A DNA stretch of 64,000 nt from Tropicibacter naphthalenivorans (GCF_900176475.1 NZ_FWXX01000006.1:62001-126000); one strand, 5' to 3'. Positions 22,399 through 31,777 are shown, counted from the first letter of the stretch. Notes: generated from the sequence alone by a model not told the origin. Made by a program: numbers and translations.

Positions 22399-23460
22399 TT
22401 ATTCGTCGTAGGTCAGGACTACCTTGTCCGACAGCGGGATGCACTGGCAGGACAGGACATACCCGGCGCGCACTTCGTAGTCTTCGAGCGCGTGGTTGGT
22501 CATCATTTCGACCTCGCCCTCGGTGACCTTGGCGCGGCAGGTCGAGCAGACCCCGGCCTTGCACGAATAGGGTGCGTCCATGTCGTTGTCGATCGCCGCG
22601 TCCAGCACGGCGGTGCCGTCTTTCGGCATCTTGAAGGCGCGCGTCTCGCCATCCAGCGTGACGGTCACGTCGCATTGCGCGCCGTCGTTTTGTACGTGGC
22701 GCGACACCGCGCGTTTCTTGGCCCGGCCCTGCTGGCTGGCGAACAGCTCGAACTTGACCTGATCTTCGGTCAGGCCGTGTTTCAGCAGGCTGTCCTTGAT
22801 GGTCAGCATCATCGGTTCCGGCCCGCAGATAAAGGCCGTGTCCACGGTCTCGGCGTCGATCCAAAGGCGGAACAGCGCCTCCATCTTTTCGGCGTCGATG
22901 CGGCCGGTGAACAGGTCAATATCGCCTTCGGATTCAAGGATATGGATCACCGAGAGACGGCCAAGATAGGTGTTCTTGAGGTCTTCGATTTCCTCGCGGA
23001 ACATGATCGAGGTGACCTGGCGGTTGGCGTAGACCAGCGTGAAGGTGCTGCCCGGCTCGCGCGCCAGCGTCGTCTTGATGATCGACAGGACGGGCGTGAT
23101 GCCAGAGCCGCCGGCAAAGCCGAGGTAATTCTTGGCGGTGCTGGGGTCGAGCACGGTGAAAAAGCGGCCCTGCGGCGGCATCGCCTCGAGCGTGTCGCCG
23201 GGTTGCAGCTCTTCGTTGGCCCAGGTGCTGAAGGCGCCACCGTCCACGCGCTTGATCCCGACGCGCAGGGCGCCATCGTCAAGGCCCGCGCAAATCGAGT
23301 AGCTGCGGCGCAGCTCTTCGCCGTCGAAATCGCGGCGGAAGGTCAGGTACTGGCCTTGGATAAAGTCGAAATCGCCATCGCGTGGGCGCAGGGTGACGGT
23401 GACCGCGTCGCGGGTGTTCCGCTCGACGTTGGTGACATCCAGAGTGTGAAAGCGGGGCAT
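22399..23460 (-). CDS. paaE: Phenylacetyl-CoA epoxidase reductase component PaaE
   Basis: A 353-residue class IA-type ferredoxin reductase that delivers NADPH electrons to the PaaABCD epoxidase. Domains run FAD-binding (RRSYSICAGLDDGALRVG), NAD(P)-binding (GFAGGSGITPVLSIIK, FICGPEPMM) and a C-terminal plant-type [2Fe-2S] ferredoxin (APYSCKAGVCSTCRAKV, with a later C in LSCQC). Length and domain order match E. coli PaaE. It is the fifth gene of the leftward paa operon and lies 71 bases after paaD, with its own AGGAGG-like site before ATG 23460. Confidence 0.95.
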   Translation of the reverse strand: MPRFHTLDVTNVERNTRDAVTVTLRPRDGDFDFIQGQYLTFRRDFDGEELRRSYSICAGLDDGALRVGIKRVDGGAFSTWANEELQPGDTLEAMPPQGRFFTVLDPSTAKNYLGFAGGSGITPVLSIIKTTLAREPGSTFTLVYANRQVTSIMFREEIEDLKNTYLGRLSVIHILESEGDIDLFTGRIDAEKMEALFRLWIDAETVDTAFICGPEPMMLTIKDSLLKHGLTEDQVKFELFASQQGRAKKRAVSRHVQNDGAQCDVTVTLDGETRAFKMPKDGTAVLDAAIDNDMDAPYSCKAGVCSTCRAKVTEGEVEMMTNHALEDYEVRAGYVLSCQCIPLSDKVVLTYDE

Positions 23461-23531
23461 GTCAGACCTCCTCTTGTCTGAAAGGGTTTAGGCCATGAGC
23501 GGGCAGGGCACCTGCGGTGCCGGACGTGCCT

Positions 23532-24035
23532 CTAGTGGCACTTGAAATAGTCAAATGGCTCCAGGCAGTCGCGGCACACATAGGCGGCCTTGCACGGGGT
23601 CGAGCCGAACTGGCTGACCTTGTCCGTGTGGCTGGACCCACAGCGCGGGCATTCGATGGTCAGGTTCGACCCCGCCATGCGTGCCGCGCGGCCCATCCGG
23701 CCATCGCTGGCGGTGCCATCCACCGGCGGAGCAATCCCGTATTCGCGCAGCTTGTCGCGGGCGCTGCCCGTTATCCAGTCGGTGGTCCAAGGCGGCGACA
23801 ACCGGCGTTCAAGGGCGATCTTTTCGACGCCTTTCTCGCGCAGCTTGTCCTCGACCATCAGGTCGATCACCGCCGTAGCCGGGCAGCCCGAGTAGGTCGG
23901 CGTCACCGCAACATGCAGCGTGTCACCGTCCCAGCGGACCTCGCGGATGATGCCCAGTTCCGTCACCGAGACCACGGGGATCTCGGGGTCGGGAACCTCG
24001 GCCAGCCATTGCCATATGGTGTCCGGCTCTACCAT
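23532..24035 (-). CDS. paaD: Phenylacetate degradation protein PaaD
   Basis: A 167-residue DUF59/MIP18-type protein needed for iron-sulfur maturation of the epoxidase system. The N-terminal DUF59 fold reads VPDPEIPVVSVTELGIIREV and VTPTYSGCPATAVIDLMV. The C-terminus holds a zinc/iron-binding cysteine set (ECPRCGSSHTDKV and YVCRDCLEPFDYFKC). The start overlaps paaC by seven bases, so the pair is translationally coupled. The protein is typical in length and order for alphaproteobacterial paa operons. Confidence 0.95.
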   Translation of the reverse strand: MVEPDTIWQWLAEVPDPEIPVVSVTELGIIREVRWDGDTLHVAVTPTYSGCPATAVIDLMVEDKLREKGVEKIALERRLSPPWTTDWITGSARDKLREYGIAPPVDGTASDGRMGRAARMAGSNLTIECPRCGSSHTDKVSQFGSTPCKAAYVCRDCLEPFDYFKCH

Positions 24036-24808
24036 TCCGCCCCCGGATAGGCACGCTGGAGGAACTGCATCTCGGCCAGGATATAGCCCAGATGTTCCGT
24101 GTGGCGGCCCTGCTTTCCCCCGGTGTGCACGTCGGCGCGGCGCTCGGGGCAGACCAAGGTCGCCTCGGCCAGCGTTTCCGACACCAGCGTGTCCCAGCGG
24201 GATTCGATCTCGGACAGGGCCGGGGCGATGCCCGCCTGCGCCATGGCCTCGTCCACCGCATCGGCCACGAACATCTCGCCGGTGTAGGGCCAGAAATGCT
24301 CCAGCGCGGCCTGCATCCGGTCGTGGCTTTCTGCGGTGCCGTCCCCGAGGCGGACCACCAGGTCCGACGAGCGGTCGAACTGATACGCCACTTCTTTCAA
24401 GGCCTTGGCGGCGATCTCGGCCACGCGGGCGTCGGCAGACGCCACCAGCGCCGTCAGCATTTCAAAGTGAAACGCGTCGAACAGGAACTCGCGCATGATC
24501 GTCTGACCGATGTCGCCGTTGGGCAGCTCGACCAGCTTGACGTTGCGAAACTGCATGGCGTCGCGCAGATACGCGAGGTTGTCCGCCGTGCGGCCTGCGC
24601 CCTCGACTTCGCCCGCCAGCCCCAGCCACATCTGCGTGTGGCCAATCAGGTCCAGCGCGGTGTTCGCCAGCGCGATGTCTTCCTCCAGAACCGGGCCATG
24701 GCCGCACCATTCAGACGTGCGGTGCCCGAGGATCAGCGCGTTGTCCCCCATCCGGCAAAGCCAGTCGAACAGCGCCTTTTGATCCACTTGCGTTGCGTCC
24801 AGAGCCAT
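24029..24808 (-). CDS. paaC: Phenylacetyl-CoA epoxidase structural subunit PaaC
   Basis: A 259-residue helical ferritin-like protein, the non-catalytic structural partner of PaaA in the phenylacetyl-CoA epoxidase. Recognisable blocks are MGDNALILGHRTSEWCGHGP, DIALANTALDLIGHTQMWL and a C-terminal HTEHLGYILAEMQFLQRAYPG. It lacks the full di-iron ligand set of PaaA, as expected. I use ATG 24808, which overlaps the paaB stop by one base; a GTG three bases upstream is an alternative start. Confidence 0.95.
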   Translation of the reverse strand: MALDATQVDQKALFDWLCRMGDNALILGHRTSEWCGHGPVLEEDIALANTALDLIGHTQMWLGLAGEVEGAGRTADNLAYLRDAMQFRNVKLVELPNGDIGQTIMREFLFDAFHFEMLTALVASADARVAEIAAKALKEVAYQFDRSSDLVVRLGDGTAESHDRMQAALEHFWPYTGEMFVADAVDEAMAQAGIAPALSEIESRWDTLVSETLAEATLVCPERRADVHTGGKQGRHTEHLGYILAEMQFLQRAYPGAEW

Positions 24809-25095
24809 CACATGTGCCCCACTTCGTCAGGAATGTCGAAGAAGGTCGGGTGGCGGTAGACCTTGCTTTCGGCCGGATCAAACAGCGGGCCTTTGTCGGA
24901 CGGGCTGGATGCGGTGATCTCGGACGAGGGCACGACCCAGATCGACACGCCCTCTTTGCGGCGGGTATAGACGTCGCGTGCGTGGTTGATCGCCATCTCG
25001 GCGTCCGGCGCGTGCAGGCTGCCGACGTGGCGATGGTTCAGGCCGTGTTGACCGCGGATAAAGATTTCCCACAGGGGCCATTCTTTTTTCGACAT
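24808..25095 (-). CDS. paaB: Phenylacetyl-CoA epoxidase subunit PaaB
   Basis: A 95-residue small subunit that bridges PaaAC heterodimers. The sequence KKEWPLWEIFIRGQHGLNHRH, HAPDAEMAINHARDVYTRR and IWVVPSSEI is nearly diagnostic for the family, whose usual length is about 95 residues. It starts 13 bases after paaA and overlaps paaC by one base, consistent with one polycistronic message. Confidence 0.96.
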   Translation of the reverse strand: MSKKEWPLWEIFIRGQHGLNHRHVGSLHAPDAEMAINHARDVYTRRKEGVSIWVVPSSEITASSPSDKGPLFDPAESKVYRHPTFFDIPDEVGHM

Positions 25096-25108
25096 GGGGT
25101 TTCCTCCC

Positions 25109-26092
25109 TTATTCTGCTGCCACAGCGGCGCGGCGCGCTGCGGATTTCTCGGCGTAGGCGCTCAGACCGTCGCGGAACCACTCGCCGTCGTCCCAAGCCT
25201 TGCGCCGCGCGCCAAGGCGCTCTTCGTTGCAGGGGCCGTTGCCCTTGAGCACCTCGAAAAACTCGGTCCAGTCGGGCTGCGAGAAGTCCCAGTTGCCGGT
25301 CTCTTCGTTGAATTTCAGGTTCTCGTCCGGGACCGTCAGCCCAAGGTAATGCGCCTGCGGGACCGTCTCGTTGACAAAGCGCTGGCGCAGCTCGTCATTC
25401 GAGTTGATCTTGATCTTCCACGCCATGTTCTGTTCCGAGTGCACGGATTCCGCGTCCGACGGGCCGAACATCATCAGCGCCGGATACCAAAAGCGGTTGA
25501 GCGCATCCTGCGCCATGGCCTTTTGTGCCTCGGTGCCCTGAGCCATCTTCATCATGACCGAATAGCCCTGGCGCTGGTGAAAGCTCTCTTCCTTGCAGAT
25601 GCGGATCATCGCGCGGGCGTAGGGACCATAAGAGGTCCGCTGAAGCGGCACCTGGTTCATGATCGCCGCGCCATCGACCAGCCAGCCGACCGCGCCCATA
25701 TCGGCCCAGGTCAGCGTCGGGTAGTTAAAGATCGAGCTGTATTTCATCGCGCCCGAGTGCAGCTTTTCGAACAGCTCATCGCGCGAGACACCCAGCGTTT
25801 CGCAGGCGCTATAGAGGTACAGACCATGGCCCGCCTCGTCCTGCACCTTGGCCAGCAGGATTGCCTTGCGTTCCAAGGTCGGCGCGCGGGTGACCCAGTT
25901 GCCCTCGGGCAGCTGGCCGACAATCTCGGAATGCGCGTGCTGGCCGATCTGGCGGATCAGCGTCTTGCGGTAGCCCTCGGGCATCCATTCCTTGGGCTCA
26001 ATCCGCTCGCCGCGGTCAATGCGCGCCTGAAAGGCGGCGAGCTCCTCGGGGGTCTCGTTGGACTTTTCGGACTTGATCATCTGGGCGTACAT
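25109..26092 (-). CDS. paaA: Phenylacetyl-CoA epoxidase catalytic subunit PaaA
   Basis: A 327-residue di-iron oxygenase that converts phenylacetyl-CoA to the ring 1,2-epoxide. Iron-ligand motifs are visible in [19 protein letters not shown] and [18 protein letters not shown] (E and ExxH type), with the start [18 protein letters not shown] usual for the family. A good AGGAGGT precedes ATG 26092. It follows the thiolase gene by only 18 bases and leads the paaABCDE set. Together with PaaG, PaaZ, PaaH and PaaK elsewhere it would feed phenylacetate to acetyl-CoA and succinyl-CoA. Confidence 0.96.
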   Translation of the reverse strand: MYAQMIKSEKSNETPEELAAFQARIDRGERIEPKEWMPEGYRKTLIRQIGQHAHSEIVGQLPEGNWVTRAPTLERKAILLAKVQDEAGHGLYLYSACETLGVSRDELFEKLHSGAMKYSSIFNYPTLTWADMGAVGWLVDGAAIMNQVPLQRTSYGPYARAMIRICKEESFHQRQGYSVMMKMAQGTEAQKAMAQDALNRFWYPALMMFGPSDAESVHSEQNMAWKIKINSNDELRQRFVNETVPQAHYLGLTVPDENLKFNEETGNWDFSQPDWTEFFEVLKGNGPCNEERLGARRKAWDDGEWFRDGLSAYAEKSAARRAAVAAE

Positions 26093-26110
26093 GGTCGTAC
26101 CTCCTGTGGC

Positions 26111-27316
26111 TCAAACACGTTCGAGGATCATGGCGATCCCCTGACCGACGCCGACACACATGGTGCAGAGCGCGTATTTCCCGCCCGTGCGGTGCAGCTG
26201 GCGCGTGGCGTGCAGAACCAGACGCGCACCGGACATGCCCAGCGGGTGGCCCATGGCAATCGCGCCGCCGTTGGCGTTCACATGCGGGGCCGCATCGGGC
26301 AAGCCCAGCTCGCGCAGCACGGCCAAGCCCTGCGCCGCAAAGGCTTCGTTCAATTCTATCACATCCATCTGGTCCAGCGTGAGTCCCGCGCGCGCCAGAA
26401 CCCGGCGGGTGGCGGGAACCGGGCCGATGCCCATGACACGCGGGGCCACACCAGCGGCGGCCATGGCAACCACGCGCGCCTGCGGGATCAGGCCGTTGGC
26501 CTTGGCGGCGGCCTCGGAGGCAACGATCACCCCCGCCGCGCCATCGTTGACGCCAGAGGCGTTGCCCGCCGTGACCGTCAGGTCCGGCCCGTTGACGCCG
26601 CGCAGCTTGGCCAGCTGATCCGGCGTGGTCTGGGGGCGGGGATGTTCGTCGGTGTCGACGGTCAGCGGATCGCCCTTGCGCTGTGGGATGCTCACCGGGG
26701 TGATTTCATCGGCAAAGATCCCGGCGGCATGGGCCTGCGCCCAGCGGCGCTGCGATTCAAGGGCAAAGGCGTCCTGATCGGCGCGGCTGATGCCATAGTC
26801 CTCGGCGACGTTATCGGCGGTTTCGGGCATGGAATGCGTGCCGAACTGGGTGTCCAGCTTGGGGTTCTTGAAGCGCCAGCCGATGGTGGTGTCGTAGATT
26901 TCCGCGTTGCGGCTAAAGGCGCTGGTGGCCTTGGCCATCACGAAGGGCGCGCGGGACATGCTTTCGACGCCGCCCGCCAGCAGCAGATCGCCGTCCCCGG
27001 CGCGGATGGTGCGCGCGGCAAGGCCAATCGCGTCCATGCCAGAGCCGCACAGGCGGTTGACGGTGGTGCCGGGGATCACATCGGGCAGGCCCGCCAGCAA
27101 GGTCGCCATGCGCGCCACGTTGCGGTTGTCCTCCCCCGCCTGGTTCGCGCATCCAAAGATCACGTCATCGACGCTGTCCCAATCCACACCCGCGTTGCGG
27201 TCCTTCAATGCGGCCAGCGGCACGGCGGCCAGATCATCGGCCCGAACCGACGACAGCGCCCCACCATAGCGGCCAATGGGCGTGCGGATGCTGTCACAGA
27301 TGAATGCTTGCGCCAT
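26111..27316 (-). CDS. pcaF: 3-oxoadipyl-CoA thiolase
   Basis: A 401-residue thiolase, the enzyme of the last step of phenylacetate or beta-ketoadipate degradation, releasing acetyl-CoA and succinyl-CoA. Catalytic C90 lies in VNRLCGSGMDAIG, the histidine in GGAIAMGHPLGMSGAR and C387 in CTMCVGVGQG. The N-terminus AFICDSIRTPIGRYGGALSS is typical of PcaF/PaaJ. ATG 27316 is chosen because the frame above reads as non-protein and GGAGACG lies just upstream. It heads the paa operon here, which favours a PaaJ role; the two names cannot be separated by sequence alone. Confidence 0.93.
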   Translation of the reverse strand: MAQAFICDSIRTPIGRYGGALSSVRADDLAAVPLAALKDRNAGVDWDSVDDVIFGCANQAGEDNRNVARMATLLAGLPDVIPGTTVNRLCGSGMDAIGLAARTIRAGDGDLLLAGGVESMSRAPFVMAKATSAFSRNAEIYDTTIGWRFKNPKLDTQFGTHSMPETADNVAEDYGISRADQDAFALESQRRWAQAHAAGIFADEITPVSIPQRKGDPLTVDTDEHPRPQTTPDQLAKLRGVNGPDLTVTAGNASGVNDGAAGVIVASEAAAKANGLIPQARVVAMAAAGVAPRVMGIGPVPATRRVLARAGLTLDQMDVIELNEAFAAQGLAVLRELGLPDAAPHVNANGGAIAMGHPLGMSGARLVLHATRQLHRTGGKYALCTMCVGVGQGIAMILERV

Positions 27317-27360
27317 GCGCGTCTCCTCCAAGTCGTTGTCGGTCTCGCCTCCAAACGCTG

Positions 27361-27374
27361 ACCGACCGGTTGGT
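27361..27374. promoter_or_regulatory. Predicted PaaR (TetR-type) operator
   Basis: ACCGACCGGTTGGT is a palindrome with one mismatched pair, 45 bases upstream of the thiolase start. It resembles the ACCGACCGGTCGGT-like sites of TetR-family PaaR repressors of phenylacetate operons. The regulator gene is not in the window. Confidence 0.6.
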
Positions 27375-27392
27375 GAATTGCTACCGGACAAA

Positions 27393-27432
27393 ACATCACG
27401 TGTAAATTCATTTTTTCGATGCCGCGTGATGT
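27393..27432. promoter_or_regulatory. Long-spaced inverted repeat in the paa promoter region
   Basis: ACATCACG (27393-27400) and CGTGATGT (27425-27432) are perfect complements around an AT-rich centre of 24 bases. It could be a second operator or a pair of half sites upstream of the PaaR-type palindrome. Confidence 0.35.
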
Positions 27433-27528
27433 AATGACGATTTGGCGCGCCTGACTGTGCGGAAAATGTCTCAAAATCAGCAGGGTAGCGCATATTCACA
27501 GCGCCATGGCGCGGCGCAGACATGAACA

Positions 27529-27561
27529 AGCCCCGCCGGGCCAAAAGGCTCTGACGGGGCT
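27529..27561 (-). terminator. Hairpin after the DUF3237/TRAP operon
   Basis: AGCCCCG and CGGGGCT enclose a further small GCC/GGC stem; on the leftward strand TTGTT follows. It is 45 bases beyond the DUF3237 stop and probably ends that operon. Confidence 0.5.
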
Positions 27562-27605
27562 GAACAGATTCTAAAAAACGACCCGCGCGGGGGCTGCGCA
27601 GCGGC

Positions 27606-28064
27606 TTAGCCCACCGCGTAAAGGTCCACCAACACCCGAGAGTGCTTGCGCTCGCCGGTGCCGACGAACAGCGTCTTGTTGACCCAATCATAGCGCGGAT
27701 CGCCGGTTTCCAGCCGCGCGTGGGTGCGCATGTAGTAATCCTCATGCGGCACATCCTCGCCGCGGGCGATGGCGGCGATCACCTCGGCGGGGCCGTGACG
27801 GTAGCCGTAGTTGATGATCTCGATCAGCGCGCCGTCATCGGTTTCCATCGCATAGCGGGTGTCCAGCTCGGCCATGCCATTGGCAAAGATCGTCTGCCAA
27901 TCCGCCCCGAGGTTCAGGATCTTGCCCGACAGGCGCGGCCCGCTGACCGTGCCGCCAATGATCGGGATAATGCGGCGCTGGCCTGCCCGGCCCGCGCCCA
28001 TTTCCTTGATCGGGTCCAGTTCGACCTCTAGCCGGCAAACCAGCTCAAGCGTAGGCTTTTCCAT
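27606..28064 (-). CDS. DUF3237 domain protein
   Basis: A 152-residue protein of family DUF3237, a small beta-barrel often encoded beside aromatic or sugar metabolism genes. Key stretches are LELVCRLEVELDPIKEMG, RRIIPIIGGTVSGPRLSGKI and DWVNKTLFVGTGER. Its start overlaps the end of the TAXI-TRAP permease by 20 bases, so both are co-expressed. The catalytic role, if any, is unknown; context suggests it processes or binds what the transporter brings in. Confidence 0.85.
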   Translation of the reverse strand: MEKPTLELVCRLEVELDPIKEMGAGRAGQRRIIPIIGGTVSGPRLSGKILNLGADWQTIFANGMAELDTRYAMETDDGALIEIINYGYRHGPAEVIAAIARGEDVPHEDYYMRTHARLETGDPRYDWVNKTLFVGTGERKHSRVLVDLYAVG

Positions 28065-30012
28065 CGTTTTTCCTTGCCATCATCCAATGCAGCGCAATCA
28101 GCGCGAGGGCGGCGGCGATGCCAAAGCCCATCACCGGCCCTGTTTTCCACAAGACCAGCACCGCAAGCAACAGCCGCAGCCCGATTTCCCAAGAGGCCAT
28201 CGGCCCCCGGTCATACCGCGCCAGCGCCGAGGCCATCAGGTACAGCGCCAGGACCAGCCGCGCGCCCAGCATCGTCAGGGCGACGGGGTCGATCTGGCCG
28301 GCGTAGCCTTCGATCAGGGTGCGGCGGCCCATGGCGTCGGTGATCGTGACCGCTTGTTCGATCAGCAGTAGCTCGGGGTACCACGCGAACACAAAGGGGA
28401 TCGTGAACATCACGATGCCAACGCGAACCGCGGCAATGCCGGTGCGCATGGGTTCGGATTTCGTGATCGACGCGGCGGCAAAGGCGGCAATCGCCACGGG
28501 CGGCGTGATCGCCGAGGCCACGGCAAAATAGAACACGAACATATGCGCGGTGAAAAAGCTGACCCCAAGGTTCGCCAGCAGCGGCCCCAGCAGCGCCACG
28601 TTAACATAGGCGGGCACGGTCGGCATCCCCATGCCCAGCAGGATCGCGCAGACCATGGCGCAGGTCAGCGCCAGCATCAGGTAGACGCCGCCGACGATGT
28701 GGATTTCGATGCCGAACAGGTGGATCACCTGCGCGTTTTCCAGCCAAGAGGTCACGGCGGGGGTCAGCTCGCCGGTCAGGCCGCTTTCGTTGAGAAAGGC
28801 CGAGATGATCGACACCGCGAAGAGCAGCAGGAAGAGGCGCGAGACGAGGATGCCGCCTTCGGCCAAGGCGTGCAGGATTTTCGACGGCCTCGCCCGCGTT
28901 TCCGGGTCAAGGAACAGCAAGGGCAGCAGCACCGCGACCGCCCACCAGCCTGCGGAAACCGCGTCGCCGGTGGCGTTGGTGATGGTCTGGGTGAAGCCGC
29001 GCGGCAGGAGTTGCGACAGCAGTCCGGTGCTGATCGAGTCCTTATTCCCAAGCAAAAGCAAGAGGATGGTCAGGATCGGCACCACGATGATGATCAGGTT
29101 CAGCCAGTCTTGGCGGTTCATCACCAAGTCCTGCGGGATGTCGCGCATGGGTTCGACCCGCAGGCGTGCAGTGGCGCGGACGGCGAGCTTGATCAGCGAG
29201 GTGCCCCCGGCAGAGGTGCCAAACAGCGCGCCAAGGATCACGTAGGGAAAGACCTGATTAACAACGATGTCCATGAAGCGGCCCATGAAGCCGTCCGGCG
29301 TGATGAACACATTGGTCGCCTTTTGCACGGCTGCGGCCATGACATCGCCGCCGTCCGCGCCGAGCTTGGTCAAAAGGAAAGTGTTGTCCGACAGATCGAA
29401 CATCCAGATCAGCGCCGTGCCCACCGTGTAGGCCACCACCGTGCTGGCCACGGCCACGAGCGGCAGACCCCAGACGCGCCAATTATACAGGAAAAACAGG
29501 GTGATGATGGTGAACAGCAGCGGGATGATCCAACCGCCAAAGCGCGCTTGGCAGGCGAGGACTTCGGCTTCGAAGGTCATGCCGGGGATCACCCCCGCCG
29601 AGCGTTCCGCCGCCTCTTGGATCAGGCGGGCGCGCTCGCCGGTGATCTGGTCGATCAAACAGACCGAGTCGATTTCCACGAGGAACCCTACCGCGCCAAG
29701 CACCGCCGCCAGCACCAAGCCGATGTCCAAGCCCAGGCCCAGCCAGCGCTTTTGTGGCGCCATGACCGACCATTCGCGGTAGACGCTGGCGTCCAATGCC
29801 ACGATCACCATCATCAGCACGAACACCGGCGGGTAGAAATATTCGGGCGCAAAGCCGCTGACCCGAAAGAAGGGCTGGCCGGTGATCTCGCGGAAAAAGC
29901 CTTGGAGGCCGGGGATTTCCGGCATGGTGTTGGTCATACCAAGGACAACAAGGATCAGCGCCAGGGCCACGGCGATGCGTTTGCCCAGCGGAAGGGTTTG
30001 TGAATCTGTCAT
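28045..30012 (-). CDS. TAXI-type TRAP transporter fused permease (DctQM-like)
   Basis: A 655-residue integral membrane protein fusing the small and large TRAP permease domains, as usual for TAXI systems. Many hydrophobic segments are seen, e.g. IAVALALILVVLGM at the N-terminus and IIIVVPILTILLLLLG. DctM-type signatures are VILGALFGTSAGGTSLIKL, GMGMPTVPAYVNVALLGP and SAITPPVAIAAFAAASI. It works with the periplasmic receptor encoded 58 bases upstream to drive ion-coupled uptake. The substrate is not evident. It overlaps the DUF3237 gene. Confidence 0.92.
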   Translation of the reverse strand: MTDSQTLPLGKRIAVALALILVVLGMTNTMPEIPGLQGFFREITGQPFFRVSGFAPEYFYPPVFVLMMVIVALDASVYREWSVMAPQKRWLGLGLDIGLVLAAVLGAVGFLVEIDSVCLIDQITGERARLIQEAAERSAGVIPGMTFEAEVLACQARFGGWIIPLLFTIITLFFLYNWRVWGLPLVAVASTVVAYTVGTALIWMFDLSDNTFLLTKLGADGGDVMAAAVQKATNVFITPDGFMGRFMDIVVNQVFPYVILGALFGTSAGGTSLIKLAVRATARLRVEPMRDIPQDLVMNRQDWLNLIIIVVPILTILLLLLGNKDSISTGLLSQLLPRGFTQTITNATGDAVSAGWWAVAVLLPLLFLDPETRARPSKILHALAEGGILVSRLFLLLFAVSIISAFLNESGLTGELTPAVTSWLENAQVIHLFGIEIHIVGGVYLMLALTCAMVCAILLGMGMPTVPAYVNVALLGPLLANLGVSFFTAHMFVFYFAVASAITPPVAIAAFAAASITKSEPMRTGIAAVRVGIVMFTIPFVFAWYPELLLIEQAVTITDAMGRRTLIEGYAGQIDPVALTMLGARLVLALYLMASALARYDRGPMASWEIGLRLLLAVLVLWKTGPVMGFGIAAALALIALHWMMARKNDGKAYA

Positions 30013-30070
30013 GGGTCAGCCCGCGCAGGTTGGCCCGAGGCACCGCTTAGCGCCTCGGGGGGTGTCGGGA

Positions 30071-31126
30071 TCAGGGCTTGAGGCAGTCAGCCACGGTGTG
30101 GCCTGCGTCCTCATAGGCGCGGATCGCGCCGGGGTGCATCTTGATCTGCACCGCGCCGCAGGCACCTTGGGTTTTGCCGTCCAGATCGCCAAAGCTCATC
30201 ATCAGGTAGGGGCCGCGCGGCGAGCCGGTCTTGAACCGCTCTTCGGCGGCGAGCATCGCCTTGGTGATGTCATAGGCCAGTTGTTCGTCCATATCGGCGG
30301 ACACGACCTGCGCAAAGGCGGTGGCAAAACTGTCGAACGTGTCATCGTCGGTGACGATGGTGATGTCATTGCCCGCGTAGGCTTTGCGGTATTCCTCGAC
30401 CGGGACGGAATAGGGCGCATGGCCCGGTGCCGTCATGATCTGTTGGCCCAGCTCGCTGTTGAGCAGGTCAGACGGCACGTCGTAGATGGTGGTCGCGCCC
30501 GCCGCCGCAAGGGCGATCTGACGGCCAGAGGGCAGGCCTTCGGGGATGGTCCAGGCGTCCGCGCCGCCCCCAGTGATGGTGGCAACGGCGTCGGGCCACG
30601 GGGTCTGGATGCCCTCGTAGGTCTCGCCATCCTTGCCGCCCGCCAGCAGCGACACCATCGCCCGACCCGAGGTCAGGGCCGCGCCGCGCGGCGGACCGTT
30701 CCAGACGCGCTTGCCATCGAGGCTGCGGATGTCGTCCACCGGGTTGCTGTCGTAAAAGCCGAACAGCTGCGCCGAGCCGGCGTTAAAGAACAGCGCCCGC
30801 AGGTTGCCCGCCAGCTCTGCGCCCTTTTCCGGGCCAACGCCCGAGTACGGCCCGATGCCGCGCGACAGCAGGAACGGCAGGATCAGCGGCGCGGGGGCCA
30901 TGTCCAAACGCCCGTTGGCGACCGCCTCGACCGAATTGGTCAGCGTTGCGCCTTCGGTGATTTGCAGGCTCGCGACGCCCGCGCTTTCCAGAACGGTGGC
31001 CAGCGTGGTGTCGATGTAATGCGGGGTGGAGCCCGGCGTCGTGGTTTCGGCGGTCAGCGTCGCTTGCGCGGCCACCATCATCGGCGCGAGCGCAAGCACC
31101 CCGCCCAAAAGCGTCGTTTTCAGCAT
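30071..31126 (-). CDS. TAXI-family TRAP solute receptor
   Basis: A 351-residue periplasmic binding protein with a signal peptide (MLKTTLLGGVLALAPMMVAAQ). The mature chain has TAXI-type features: LQITEGATLTNSVEAVANGR near the ligand site, AELAGNLRALFFN, SLDGKRVWNGPPRGAAL and DAWTIPEGLPSG. I chose ATG 31126, which follows GGGAGG and begins a clean signal peptide. It is the first gene of the transporter/DUF3237 operon and is divergent from a MarR regulator, which likely controls it. Ligands of TAXI receptors range from glutamate to other organic acids; none can be named here. Confidence 0.9.
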   Translation of the reverse strand: MLKTTLLGGVLALAPMMVAAQATLTAETTTPGSTPHYIDTTLATVLESAGVASLQITEGATLTNSVEAVANGRLDMAPAPLILPFLLSRGIGPYSGVGPEKGAELAGNLRALFFNAGSAQLFGFYDSNPVDDIRSLDGKRVWNGPPRGAALTSGRAMVSLLAGGKDGETYEGIQTPWPDAVATITGGGADAWTIPEGLPSGRQIALAAAGATTIYDVPSDLLNSELGQQIMTAPGHAPYSVPVEEYRKAYAGNDITIVTDDDTFDSFATAFAQVVSADMDEQLAYDITKAMLAAEERFKTGSPRGPYLMMSFGDLDGKTQGACGAVQIKMHPGAIRAYEDAGHTVADCLKP

Positions 31127-31267
31127 GTTTCCTCCCTTTAGGTTTCCGCCTTCCTCCAAAGACGGAATGCCCCCAGATGGGGACGTCCTGCCAAAAAGGG
31201 TTGCAGAATTATATGACTTGTCACGCATTAATTTTCCGGCATTATCGGCGGCAGGGAGGATGAGACG

Positions 31268-31777
31268 ATGGGCAAGCCCGACACAAAGGACGCCGCGCGG
31301 ATCAAGGCGCGCCGAACCCGCGAGGACTTCAACGTCTTTTCGCGGCTACCGGCGGTCTATTCGGCCTCGCGCAAGCAGGGGCAGCAGTTCCTGCAAATGG
31401 GCGGCGGCTTGTCGATCGTCGAATGGCGCGTGCTGTGGGATCTGCACGAGGGCGGGCCGATGACGATCCGCGATCTCGCGGCGCTGCAACGCACCGACCA
31501 TTCGCTGCTCAGCCGCGCTTTGCCCGCGATCCGCGACAAAGGCTACGTCACCATGCGCCGCGACGCGGACGACGCGCGCCAGACCATCGTCGAAATCGCG
31601 CCCATGGGAGAGGCCGCCTACGCGCAGGCCGCTCCGGTGATGGCCGCACGCCGCGCCGCGTTGCGAGACGTCTTTACCCCGGATGAAATCGAAACCTTCG
31701 TCGGTTTTCTCGACCGGCTCGAAGAGTTTCTACGCCAGCCCGTCGAGGCTCTGATCGAAAAGAACCCCGCAGAATGA
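31268..31777 (+). CDS. MarR-family transcriptional regulator
   Basis: A 169-residue winged-helix regulator. The MarR core reads GGGLSIVEWRVLWDLHEGGP, MTIRDLAALQRTDHSLLSRAL (recognition helix) and GYVTMRRDADDARQTIVEI (wing). An extended N-terminal arm (DAARIKARRTREDF) and a C-terminal dimerisation helix flank it. A GGGAGG site precedes ATG 31268. It is divergent from the TAXI transporter and overlaps the sulfatase gene by four bases, so it probably responds to a compound imported by the transporter or acted on by the sulfatase. Confidence 0.9.
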   Translation: MGKPDTKDAARIKARRTREDFNVFSRLPAVYSASRKQGQQFLQMGGGLSIVEWRVLWDLHEGGPMTIRDLAALQRTDHSLLSRALPAIRDKGYVTMRRDADDARQTIVEIAPMGEAAYAQAAPVMAARRAALRDVFTPDEIETFVGFLDRLEEFLRQPVEALIEKNPAE

